From positions 620,001-684,000 of the forward strand of contig SJRY01000234.1 of NCBI GenBank assembly GCA_011319805.1: a stretch of DNA of 64,000 bases, given 5' to 3'. The translations under genes and the position numbers were made by a program. The notes beneath the pieces are model-generated. The model saw only the letters and a program-made list of their open reading frames with translations. It had not been told where the DNA came from and searched no databases. Positions 30,790-41,703 of the stretch are shown one piece after another; positions within the stretch are counted from its first letter, which is position 1; every line of letters starts with the position of its first letter. Source of the stretch: Macrocybe gigantea (lineage: Eukaryota > Basidiomycota > Agaricomycetes > Agaricales > Callistosporiaceae).

Positions 30790-32796
30790 ATGTCCGACTC
30801 CCTCCCTCCCCCAATATACTCTCAGCGAGACCCGGAAGATAGTTTGCCATCGCGGACGGATGTGCCAAGCCCGCAGATCCTCATTATCCCAACCGCCGAT
30901 ACGGTCGATTTCCAGAACGGGTTTCTGGGTGCCGACGATGAACGCGCGGCCATCGAGGGCGAGCTACAGATCAAAGGTGTCGAACCCGGTCAATGTACCA
31001 AACTGTAAGTTGTAAAGGTCCTGTCCGAGCATTCTGATCTTCATGTCATTCAGAAATGTAGCCCTGAGGACGGTCGAAGGGGCCTATTCGCGGGAAGTCG
31101 AACTTGGGTATTCAGAAGTCATACTCTTTCCCCAGCCCGATGTTCAATTTCCATCCTTTCCTCTTTCTTTTCCCTTCTCCATCCCTCTGACAGCCGACAC
31201 CCCGCAATCGCTGCAGACGCCTTGCTCTTATCTGTCGCACTATCTCACCGCGGAACTGGTTCCGGCAGACACTCGTTTACCCACACTCTCCAAGTCATTC
31301 AAGGTGCACACCAGGAGATACGTTGCACATACCCATGCACTCCTTGTGGACCCGGAGACACATTCACTTGACGACCCCACGCGCATCGAAGTGCAGGTGC
31401 CTCGTTCGACTTTCATGGTTGACGAGGTCATACCCGTCTATGTCACGGTTCCTCCACCTCCAAGGGAATTAGTCCTCGACCGAGGCCTGCGCCTCCGCAA
31501 CGTCCAAGTCGAGCTCGTCCGCATTATTCGCGTCAAGCAAGAACCCGAAGACGGTGCTTTGCCTCGCGCTCCGACGGACCTCCGTCGCAGCCAAATCAGG
31601 GTCCTTCGACGAATGCGGAGATGGATGATGCCCCGGAACTGCGCAAAGTGTCTGGTCCAGCCCTTGCTGGCGTTCAGTCGTTCCGCTCGGTCGTGGCGCG
31701 ATCAGGTGCATCGTGCCGATTCCATTCTTCCCGAACGGTCAGACTGCGTTTCATCCTGCATCCCCAGTCGCACAGAGAGTCGCCGTCGAACATCGATATG
31801 GCGAGTCCGGAATACGGGCACCGTGATTCCGGTGCAGATATTCCATCCATCACTCAATCTACACTGCTTCATTCAATTTCGTTCCAGTTGAATATTCAGA
31901 TATCTTTCGTCAACGTTTCGACGCACACGGAGCGCATTTCAGTGATCTCAGTCCCAGTCACTATGCTTCCTTCAGCGGCGCCACTACCTGAGGTTTCTCG
32001 TACCATCGATGAAGCTTATCAGAAGAAGCACGATCGGCCGCCCGCGCGGACCGTACGACAGGAAGACACGGAATACCCCACCCCGCATTATTATGAAGGG
32101 GAGGCTGGGCCGAGCATACTGCCAAACGGAGCGCCGCCCCCCTTTGAAGAAAGGGACGCACCTCCACCTTTTTTCGCGGCATCAGAACCCTCGACTTCCA
32201 ACCGGCTTCCAACTTTCCTGGAATCAGAATCCGAGATCATCATCCCCGAGCCGGAGCTCAATCTTCTTTCGCATCCACCCACTTCGCCATTTATTTTCGG
32301 AGAAGGATCAGAATTCGGATTCTCATCGTCGGAGCAGTTTGACGGACATACTGAAGACATGCAACGATCGACGACACCTCCGCCACCGCTTGAGATGGCG
32401 AGCAGAGATACGGACTTGACGATGCTTGCGGACATGCCCGACTCCGATCGTGGCATGGATCGGTTGGCTCTGACGCTTAGTGGGCCTGATGAAGACGCTG
32501 TTGAACAGGACCAACCTCCGCCGCCCCCTCCAGCGATGGACGATCCGTCGGACCCCCCGCCGTGCATCGATTCGGATTATCGTCTCCCTGATCCTGCTGG
32601 CCAACCCTCGCACCGGTCGCCGTCTCAGCGGCCTCCTTACACATTGACGGACAATTCTGTTCTACACCTCTCGTCCACGCAATCCGTGATGGAAGCTGCA
32701 CCGCCGTCTCACGGTCATGCTCCGCCGCCATATCTTGTGCCCGAAAATCACCCTGATCAGGAAAATGTGATGAGGCCGCCTCCTTACGTTGACTGA
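30790..32796 (+). CDS. Alpha-arrestin-like protein with PPxY motifs
   Basis: This is an arrestin-related trafficking adaptor that links membrane proteins to a Rsp5-type ubiquitin ligase. MSDSLPPPIYSQRDPEDSLP opens the protein. The arrestin N-domain strands include GFLGADDERAAIEGELQIKG and, after an intron (gtaagt...ttcag), LNVALRTVEGAYSREVELGY, FPFSIPLTADTP, RYVAHTHALLVDPE and VIPVYVTVPPPPRELVL. The C-domain includes RTVRLRFILHPQ and ITQSTLLHSISFQLNIQISF. The long acidic/Pro-rich tail has PPPY twice (APPPYLV, RPPPYVD, the stop following directly). Between EPEDGAL (31555) and NAEMDDAP (31620) the frame changes, with one base short; a continuation SDGPPSQPNQGPSTNAEM is open in the new frame. 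It starts 119 bp after SWI1 on the same strand. Confidence 0.82.
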
Positions 32797-33018
32797 ACAA
32801 TCTCAAGGCTCATTCCGTAGCATCAGCATGTCCTTAACGTCCGTCCAATAATCAAAAGTATTACATATAATGATGTAGCAAACGCCGAGACGTGAGAACA
32901 TGTCATGCCAATGAACTGGGTGAAAAATGTGAAGGGAAAAAAAAGGAAGATAATGTCATTAAAAATCAAGAACCACAGTAAACCTCGTGAGGGATGGCGA
33001 AGAGGAAAGACAAAAAAA

Positions 33019-34024
33019 TCAGCAATTGCATGCGTCTTTTGACTTGGCCGTAGTCCCTTCGAGATTGACGCCGCCTTCCTGTGCATTGCGATTGCTTGGT
33101 GCACCAGGTCTGTTGGAACCCCTTGTTGAGGCGAGAATGTGTTCGATAGGAATTTTCTTCGCTGCAATGCGTGTCGAAATCACGACATGTACAGGAAAAG
33201 AATGGGGTGCCGCGACGTACCAATTTCCGTGAACAATTCAACAATGCCTTCACCAGTCTTTGCGCTGGTCTCAAAGAACAATAGCCCAGCTTCCGTCGCA
33301 TACGCTTGAGCTTCCTCCCTAGGCACTTGACGGAGATTCTCAAGTTCTCCTGATGCGCCGACTGTCTCTCCAGGAGTGGCAGTTGCATCGTCAGGTTCAT
33401 CCTCCGATTCTGACGGAGAGGCGGTGCGTTGTGAAGGCTCTGACGGTTGAACGAGATCGACCTTGTTACCGGCGAGGGCGATGACGATGTTGGGGTTTGC
33501 CTGTCGCTGAAGCTCCTTCACCCAAGATTTCGCCTTTTCCAAGCTGGCAGCCTTTGTGACATCATAGACAACGACAGCTGCCTGAGCGTTACGGTAGTAC
33601 ATGGGCTAATGAAGTCGACGAGTAAGAAAAAAAACAAGGAAACTGTCGACAAAGGGGCGCCAAGTGCGCAGCACGTACCGCGAGAGAGTGGAAGCGTTCT
33701 TGGCCGGCCGTGTCCCAGATTTCGTAGCGCAATACACGGTCCTCGAGACGACATTTTTGGGTAAGGAATGCCGCACCAATTGTAGGCTCCTTGTTTGGCT
33801 GGAATTCGTTGGAGACCTGGAGAGCATGACGGTCAAGAAACGAATGGACGAGCGAAGGCGCACTGAACGCACGAATCGGAGTACGACGGAAGATTTGCCG
33901 ACAGCGGCCTCGCCTGGTAATAAAATGTGGCTCTGGGACAAGAAGGATAGAGTATATGCGCACCAAGAAGGACGAGCTTGACCTGAACTGATTTGTCGAT
34001 AGACCCAGCGGCAGAGTCGGACAT
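33019..34024 (-). CDS. YPT5: Rab5-type GTPase (Ypt5/Vps21) with acidic insert
   Basis: This is an early-endosome Rab GTPase. [20 protein letters not shown] is joined over a phase-1 intron to [14 protein letters not shown] (P-loop), then [20 protein letters not shown] (switch I Thr), [16 protein letters not shown] (switch II) | [46 protein letters not shown] (NKxD) and [14 protein letters not shown] (SAK). Rab5 hallmarks are IGAAFLTQ and [12 protein letters not shown]. Between GNKVDL and [13 protein letters not shown] about 45 Ser/Glu/Asp-rich residues are inserted ([20 protein letters not shown]). The last exon ends KSKDACNC, a double-Cys geranylgeranylation end. All four introns keep frame. 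It shares a 199-bp divergent promoter with the acyl-CoA synthetase gene. Confidence 0.92.
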
Positions 34025-34169
34025 GATGATGGTGGTTGCAAGGAGGCGTGTGGCAGGTCACATGTTCAGGACAAGAGCGCGTCATGGGACTGAAATCATT
34101 TTCCAAAAAACCATGCAACCTCCGACCCCTCCGCTAACCCTCTCCGGGTTCACAAACACCCGGCCAGCC

Positions 34170-34176
34170 TATATAA
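34170..34176 (+). promoter_or_regulatory. TATA box of the acyl-CoA synthetase gene
   Basis: TATATAA (context cagccTATATAAccccc) lies 54 bp before the ATG at 34224 and is followed by a long C/T-rich tract, the common arrangement for strong fungal promoters. It lies inside the 199-bp region shared with the Rab5 gene. Confidence 0.5.
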
Positions 34177-34223
34177 CCCCCGCTTAACCTTTTCAACCCC
34201 AGACTCAACCCCCCTCTTTCCCC

Positions 34224-36926
34224 ATGTCCCCGCATTCCAACTTCGTCCCTACTCCTGCCAGCATCCCACCTTCAACCAATGTTCTGAGGCTCAACAGCAG
34301 CGCGTCCTTGCCTGTCTATGTCCATCCTCTGGTGAGGATCCCTCCGCAGTCGCGGATCCGATCGTTGTCCTGAGACTGGATGCTAGAACCCTCTGGACTT
34401 CCTTCTTCGCGCCGCCCAAGTATGCCCCAACAAGCTAGCTATTGCCCACCCCACAGTGGAGCAGCCTGTCTACTATTCCTTCCGCATCTGGTTGGTTGCT
34501 CACTCTTACTCACGTCTTGTTTCTGCCTCTCCAACCTCGTCCCCACAGGGCTCAGCGCGTCCAAAACCTCGCCTACGCCTTGATTCAGGCAGGCATCAAA
34601 CCGGGCGACCGTGTTGCAGTCATCGCACCTAATTCGTGAGCCCCGTCTAGTCCTGCAGTCCCTCATGAGCTGTGTGCTTACCACGTGCAGCCCTCTCATA
34701 GCAGGTTCATTCACATTTTCCTACTCGCAGGCTGATCTATTGCACTAAGAGCGTTTCGCCTAGATGCTCACTTTGGTGTCTTGGCCGTTAGGGCCATCGT
34801 CACGTTGATAAACACGCGTCTCAAACCTCACGAAGTGACATATATCCTTGAGCACAGCGGATCCAAGCTCATCCTCGTTGATCACGAGTACACTCATCTT
34901 CTCAAGGACACCAAAGTGCCGTTCATAGTATCCAATGACACGGGCAGGCCCGGAGATCCCTACGAGACTTTCCTGACTAATGGCAGAACATTCAGCAATG
35001 AGAGAGGTTGGCAAGGTCTGACAGCTGAGGCCGACGAAAATGCACCCTGCGCTCTGTGCTACACGTAAGTCCATAACCTCGGAAACAGGCTGGGTAGGTT
35101 CTCACCATATGATCTTAGGTCTGGTACTACTGGACGAGTAAGCGTTTCTTTTCATCAAGCCGTGTGATCAATCGTCTTACGCGGTGGGCGTAGCCAAAAG
35201 GTGTAATCACTACTCTTAGAGGTAAGCATCTACTTTCGCATATGGAATCCCGACATGACCAATATGGTGTTAGGCTCTTACTTGGCTGCCATCGCCAATG
35301 CCTTTGAAGCACGGTTAGATGATCCCATTCTCTTTCCCCGAACTTTTATCCATACATTTTCACAGACTGAATCGGGAATCCACCTACTTATGGTAGGTTG
35401 ACCGATAGGGCAAAGCGGTTCCATTTGTTCATATCATGCAGGATTCTTCCAATGTTCCACGCCGCTGGATGGACTTTTCCCTGGGCCACTGTATTCGCCT
35501 TCACAACACAGGTGTGTCGCCACTTGTCATTCACTTAACACTCTCTCCCATCTTCAGCTCAGATCACATTACGAACTGTCAACTATACCCATATCTGGCA
35601 TCACTTGTTGCATTCAGGAGTCACACATTACTGTGGCGCACCAACTGTCCAGGTCCGTTGAATTTCATGCTCTGTCAAACAGAATTAGATGTAAATTTTT
35701 CCAATCAGATTGGGATAATCAATGATCCTGCCGCTAACAAACCTCCTCAAAATGTAACGGCGATCATAGGTCTGTACCCTACGTCCTCACGATCCTGCAT
35801 CAGCATGCTCACTACTACTATCGTCAGCTGGAGCGGCCCCGACAGCTCATCTTATCGCAGAACTTGAGAAGATCGGAATCACCCCTGTTCATGTATATGG
35901 CCTAACGTTCGCGTCTTTCTAAATCTCATTCTTAACGGATATTCTGACATTGTGCTTAGTGAGGTACAGCATATTCTTCCTCGGCGGCATTTAATTTGTT
36001 AAATGCCACGCATGCAGACATATGGTCCATTCACGCGCAATTATGTCCAACCTGATTGGCTTTCCTTGTCATTGGAACAACGTGCCAAGTTGATGGCCCG
36101 GCAAGGTCATGCCTTTGCGACGGCGCGGGAAGTTCGCGTCGTATATCCCGCCGGCGAAAATGGCGTAGGCGACGAACTAGTTGACGTCCCAAGAGACGGT
36201 AAGACTATGGGTGAGATAGTCACGAGCGGAAACATCACCATGAAAGAAGTAGCAGTCCCAATGATTTTGCCACCGTATAATTCTCTTAACTTTCGATCTA
36301 GTATTTCAGGGATCCAGAGGCAACAGCTAAAGCCTTTCGTGGAGGCGCTTTCCGCAGTGGTGACTTGGCGGTCATGCATCCTGATGGATCGATTGCCATC
36401 ATGGACAGGAGCAAAGATATCATCATCTCGGGTGGAGAGGTGCGTTGATCTCATTCGTCTTCTTTAGGCCAGTTGATTTGATGCCCACGATCGCGACAGA
36501 ATGCTTCAAGTCTCGCAATTGAACAAGGCAAGCTATATCCTGCTTCCTTCCCCCCTCCCCCAAAAAGGCCGATGCCAACGAATTGATGAATTCTAGAACT
36601 CGCCTCGCATCCGCATGTGCTTGAAGTGTCTGTTGTTGCCAGACCTCATTTGAAGTGGGGAGAACGGCCGATGGCTTTCGTCATCCTCCACCCTCAACAT
36701 GTGGAGCGCTGGAAAGGCCGGCATCATGAATTTGCCGAGAATCTGAAAGAGCATGCGAGGAAGCGTCTCCCCGGATTTGCTTGCCCAGAATGGGTGGAGG
36801 TCGTCCCAGAATTACCCGTAGGTTCCCATCAATCTCTGTTGTCTTCGCCTTTGACACTGTCCGTAGAAATCTTCAACAGGAAAGATATTGAAGACAGAGC
36901 TGCGCAAAGTTGTTGCCAAACTTTGA
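34224..36926 (+). CDS. Peroxisomal AMP-dependent acyl-CoA synthetase
   Basis: This enzyme activates a carboxylic acid to its CoA thioester through an acyl-adenylate. Exon 1 ([20 protein letters not shown]) joins [20 protein letters not shown] and [20 protein letters not shown]. The AMP-binding core has CALCYTSGTTGRPKGV (P-loop, over two introns), [40 protein letters not shown] and VHVYGLTETYGPF. The C-lobe has [31 protein letters not shown], and [19 protein letters not shown] with the catalytic Lys. The Thr-Glu of YGLTET come from a 4-nt exon at 35960-35963. The final residues Ala-Lys-Leu are a PTS1 peroxisomal signal. There are about 14 short introns and every join keeps frame. The fatty, medium-chain or aromatic substrate cannot be told from sequence alone. 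Confidence 0.88.
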
Positions 36927-37140
36927 GCTCCTATCTTCTCTATTGCCCTTTCGAATCTCGTCAAGTCCGTGTTATGTGTATTGCACAATTCTGGTGCCCA
37001 TGCAGACCTTGAAAATGGCATGTTCCACACATTGCATTAGTACCGTCTTGGAAATTAATTGGATAGCATGGCGGTAGAGATACATGGAGGTAGGATAAGG
37101 GAAATAAATATATAGATATATAATATGCTGTAAAACACCA

Positions 37141-40100
37141 TCATGAAGATGCTTCTGGACATAATCTTAAAATCCTGAATGAACCTCCATTGCGCTCGCA
37201 GATGTAAATTTCATCATCATTCCGTCCCAGGAAAAGTACCTCATCATTAGTGTCCATATCATTGTCATTCAAAGAAAATTCTGTCCTGCCCGCAGGAGAT
37301 TTTGTGGAGCCGATGCTTTGCTTCTTGCCCACTGCATTGCTGTGCCCTTTGCCTCTGGGGAGGAGAGACGTAGACATCGAGGACGAGGACACCGGGGTAC
37401 CGATCTTCCAAACAAACGGAGCTCGCCGATTGCAGTTGGAAGGCGGCGGGGTGAACTGAGGTAGAACCGTTCTCGACTCGTCCGCCGGTTTGAGAAGAGC
37501 ATCGCTCAAATCGACTGCTTCCAAGCCTCCTTGACGCATGGCTACAACGACTGAACGGTCGTGCACATCAAAGGCTTCCAAACGTTTGATGTCGCCCATA
37601 CGTCCGAACACGGTTTTTGCTTCGTCGTCTTGATCGTCGGAACTCCACACCAAGCGGCCTTTCAGCACCGATCTGCCACGAGCATCAACGATGGTAGTGC
37701 TGTGACCACCGCGACTAGAGAAGAATAGCGCAGGAGGACCAAAATGCCGAGGTTGCGATAATAACGATATCGGCGGTAAGAGAGGTTTATTCGCCTCTTG
37801 CCAGTTTACTGGTGTCGGTGGAGCAACAGGCGTTGTTCGTGGCGGCGATTTGAATGGATGCGTCGGATCAATGCTCTGTGCCCTAAGATCCCTCAACAGT
37901 GTATAAGCACTGTCCTCTTCGCGACGAACCGGAAGATCTGGAGGGAGCAAGCCGTCTTTGTACCAGGCTTGCATTAAGGAAGCCTTCCAGGGTCCTGTAA
38001 AACGTCGCTCGATCAAATTCTTAGCGCAGTTTGATATTACGCACCGTGGACAACATTCTTTGGATCCCGATAATACCAGCGAGAAGGTATAGCTGGTGCT
38101 GGTACGGGAAGGCCTGGCGGAGAAAATTGAACTTGGGTTAGATCAGTCGAGTTGACGTCATCGGGTTCGTATGCAGCCCTATATTGCATGAAGTCGGGAT
38201 ACGTAGGAGGGATAATATATTCGTCTGCAATTGAGGCCAAAGGGAATTTTGGCGCGAAGTTGAGCTGTTGGAAAGTTGTGTAAGGTCCCATCTGCGCAGT
38301 GCCTATAGGAAAAAGCTCTTCAAAGTTAGCGCTAGTCGTAGGTGTGGTGTTGTCGCTATGGCCCTGTGCATCAGGAGCGTTCGGATGCTGGGAAGAAAGA
38401 AAGGCCGGGGTATGCGATCTATCTTGCCCATCTCCAGTCGCAACGACGGTCGAACCAACTGATACAGACACTCCAATGTTGACGTTGACGTTGGTGTCCT
38501 CCTCAGGTATGCCCGCTTCTGAGTCGTTGTTAGAACCCTCGCCAGCACGCAACTCTCGAGCGCGCCTACGTGCCGCCCGCCGCTCGGCGCGTCCAATTCT
38601 TACTTCTCGTACCCTAACAGTGGCTGGCTCCAAGCCGAAGACGTTCTGGGAGAAGACGAGAAAGACTTCCACCAAATCATCACCTTGCAGCTGCAGCTCC
38701 AACGATCGAGGCGAATCCGGTAAAATGAACGTCCTAGAAAGCCCTAATGCAGTGCGATAGGTGCCTGCAAACAATTCAACTTTCTCTCCACTATCGCCAC
38801 AAAGGATGGCAAGAAAACTTTGGGTGGGCGAAAATCAGTTTGCTACCCATGATGGACAAAGACGAAACAACAGAACCTTTTCTTGGCCGTCTCCACGGCT
38901 TTAACCAGAAGAGCTCCTTTCGTTCCGGGCAGCTTTACATACTCCAACTTCGGAGGAGGCGCCTGAGATGTATGGGGCGTAATAGAAGCTTTTTTCGCGT
39001 TGTCGCTATCCAAGGATTTCTGAACTGGTGGAGGGCGGTCTTCCGAACGTCTTCCGTGGAAAGCGCTGGATATGATGCGAGGGATGAAACGTGAAGTGCG
39101 AGAGGATCGCAGCCCGATCTGTCGCTCTTCGTGAGAAGTCGCGCTAGACGGTAGGGCGGGGACGTCTTCCGAAGCCTGCCGAACTGTCGAGGACTGGGAT
39201 TGGACCGACCGGAAAGATTGGGACCTGGTGAATCGATTCACCGGACGTTCTTGCGATGGAGGGGCGCTGGACGGAACACCTGGAGATGCTGATGATTCGG
39301 TAGCGGCAGGACCAACGATGACAGACCAACGTCGCCGGCGCCTTCCGGAGTGATCAGGATTGGGTGATCGGTCGGAACTAGCAATACCTTCCGACGAGCG
39401 AGGGCTGGCAAGAATCTCATCTTCTCCTACAGCAATGGGATGTGAGGAAGGTATGAGAATGGGCTCCTGTGGACGCCTTGTTCCTAAAGGAGGCAATTCT
39501 GGTAACCGAGATTCAAGAAGAACCTCCGCTAGGCTGATCTGTCCCCCTACTTCGTCGTCATCGTCGTCTTCCACCGTACCGAAAGGCGTAGCAGGAACCG
39601 AACTTGGATTTCCGGACTGAACACTGCTTAACGTCGGGGGGGAATGTGACAGCGCTTGACGTAGGGTCAAAAGGGTAGGAGATGGGGATGGCTCCGAGCC
39701 AACGGCTGCGGCATTGCGTGACAAGGACAGATCAAGATTTGCAGGTCGGTTTCTCCGTGTTGGAGGAGACGTAGGGCTCGAGATTGGCCGGCTTGATTGG
39801 TTCGATCGTCCTGATGTCGACTCAGCCGATGCATTATGTTGAGCAGCTAGCGTAGCACTAGTCCTTTCATCCAAAGCTTGACTGCCGCTGGGACCCGCAG
39901 CGACAATGTTGATAGCTTCGTCATCGCTGGATTCCAACCAGTCTACTTTGGTGTCGGGATCATGCTGTCCACCGGCATCCGTGTTGCGACGAGATATCGG
40001 AGCAACAGCGAGGGGATTGGTAACGGAACCGCTTCTAGAACGGGTATTGATCGATACTGCGGAGCTCCGAGTGCGTAGAGATGGGGAGGGAGGTCGTTCA

Positions 40101-41438
40101 ACTGGGCTGCTATATGGCGGCGGATGTTCGGATGGCTCCGGAACTTCGGTAGGTATCTGGACCTGGGTGGGAGCGGTTATTTTTCTTGGCTGTCTTTGAG
40201 TTGGTGAACGGGGAATTAATCTGGGTGGAGCATGCAGAGAGGTCGTGGAAATTGGTTCATGAGATTTCTTGTGGAGAATTTTGCTACGCTGGAATGTTTC
40301 ACCAGGGGGTGGTGTTGAAAGACTGGTTTTCCTAAGCTTCTCGGCCGAGCCTCGCGTGTCTCCATTACCGTCATTGCTATTCGAAATGGCCTTTTTGACG
40401 TTCTCCCGGCGGAGGCGCTCACGCTCTCTCCGAACCTCCACATCCATTCGCCATTCTATGGCCTTTTTGACTTCTTCCAGCGCATACACACGAACGCCAT
40501 CCCGCCTCCCCGCGATAGCAACGAGGACGCCTCGCTGCTCCATCACAACAACAGATTTGAAACTGACGCGGCGTACTAATGCGTAGGGTTGTGGTGCTGG
40601 TGGGGACACGAGAGGAAGTACATCCAGCCCCTGTGCATGGCAAAGGAGAAGATAATGAGGCAATAAGAATGCGCCGCTGGACGGAGGGGTGCTAAAATGA
40701 GAGGGAGCTAAATCTGAAGTAAGAACAGAGAGCGTGAGGCCGAGTTCTTCTAACGTCGGTGGGGGCAAAGAAGGAGGAGGAGTGACCGGCCTGACGGGGA
40801 GAGGCGATGATGAACGAGACTGAGTTGCAGAGGACGCCTCCCGTGCTGTTGAAGGCGTAGTATCGTCATGCGTCGTCGCCTGATTTCTCGCAGACAGGGC
40901 AGTAGCGGTATCACGTCGATGGATCAGATTCGTGAAAAATCCAGAGAGTCTGTTAGGAGAACGGGACTGGTCGAAGGGCTATGGATGAACGCGCAGACCC
41001 GAAGTGAAAGACGAAACCTACCTCTACTGCAGATCTGTGACGCGCTCTACGCTGCTGGAGAGACAATGAAGCGTCTTCGGGAGTAGCAAGGCTGCGTGAA
41101 GGGGAAGGAAGAGCGCGAATTTGAGGATGGGAGGGTGCTCCGCCTCTCGCCGTGGATGGCCGTGGCTGGGAAGGAGGGTCCGGGAGGGTCACCTGAGAAG
41201 TGGGAAGACTGTGAGTGCTGACAGTGTCGGAGACTTGTTCAGGACTGGTCGAATCGGGGCTGGAACTATGGACAGGGCTGGCTTCTTCCAAGGGCTGGTC
41301 CGAGGTGGATAGCTTAACATCCTGGATGGTGTGTGGGGACGATATGTCTGCGGACTGGAGCGTCTGAGCGTGGGTGTGTTCCTCAATGACAGTGATGATG
41401 CTGGTGGTCGCGTCGATGGTGGAAAGAGTATCAGCCAT
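37141..41438 (-). CDS. CNH-like protein with C-terminal GYF domain
   Basis: This is a large regulatory protein of about 1,350 residues. The start is MADTLSTIDATTSIITVIEE (41438). After a disordered Ser/Pro part and one intron come LEELGLTLSVLTSDLAPSHF and RRVSFKSVVVMEQRGVLVAI, GVRVYALEEVKKAIEWRMDV, which resemble the beginning of a citron-homology (CNH) domain. About 500 low-complexity residues follow. Then LEYVKLPGTKGALLVKAVET and, over a frame-keeping intron, SFLAILCGDSGEKVELFAGT and VEVFLVFSQNVFGLEPATVR resume the CNH-like fold. The C-terminus carries a GYF module: IPSRWYYRDPKNVVHG | PWKASLMQAWYKDGLLPPDL, PVRREEDSAYTLLRDLR, a Pro-rich-ligand-binding fold. It ends FRILRLCPEASS. No frame break was found over 4.3 kb. 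CNH assignment is moderate; GYF assignment is strong. Confidence 0.75.
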
Positions 41439-41703
41439 GAAAACGCGAAAGGCTTTGGAAGCGTCGGAGAAAAGAGATAGGGACGCGGCGGCGAGCGGGA
41501 AGACGATGAGGGACTCAGTGCATGAAGGAGGGGGAGGAGGAGGATGACCGAATCCATTGATGGAGGAGACGCAGATGTAAACAGATTCCCACGCCACCCA
41601 CCGTGAGCCCCGGTCCCGGTCACCGTCGACGGCGACGCCAGTGGACACCAGTAAGTCCGTCCATTTAGTCCTCAGCCAGCAATGCTCATGCCTCAATCTA
41701 GCC

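Noticed and set aside
34682..34687. CACGTG in the acyl-CoA synthetase gene
   Set aside because: It lies inside an intron rather than a promoter, so it was not listed with the promoter sites.
39360..40586. Several plus-strand ORFs opposite the CNH-GYF gene
   Set aside because: They mirror low-complexity Ser/Pro/Arg codons of the minus-strand exon and show no family signal or splice partners.
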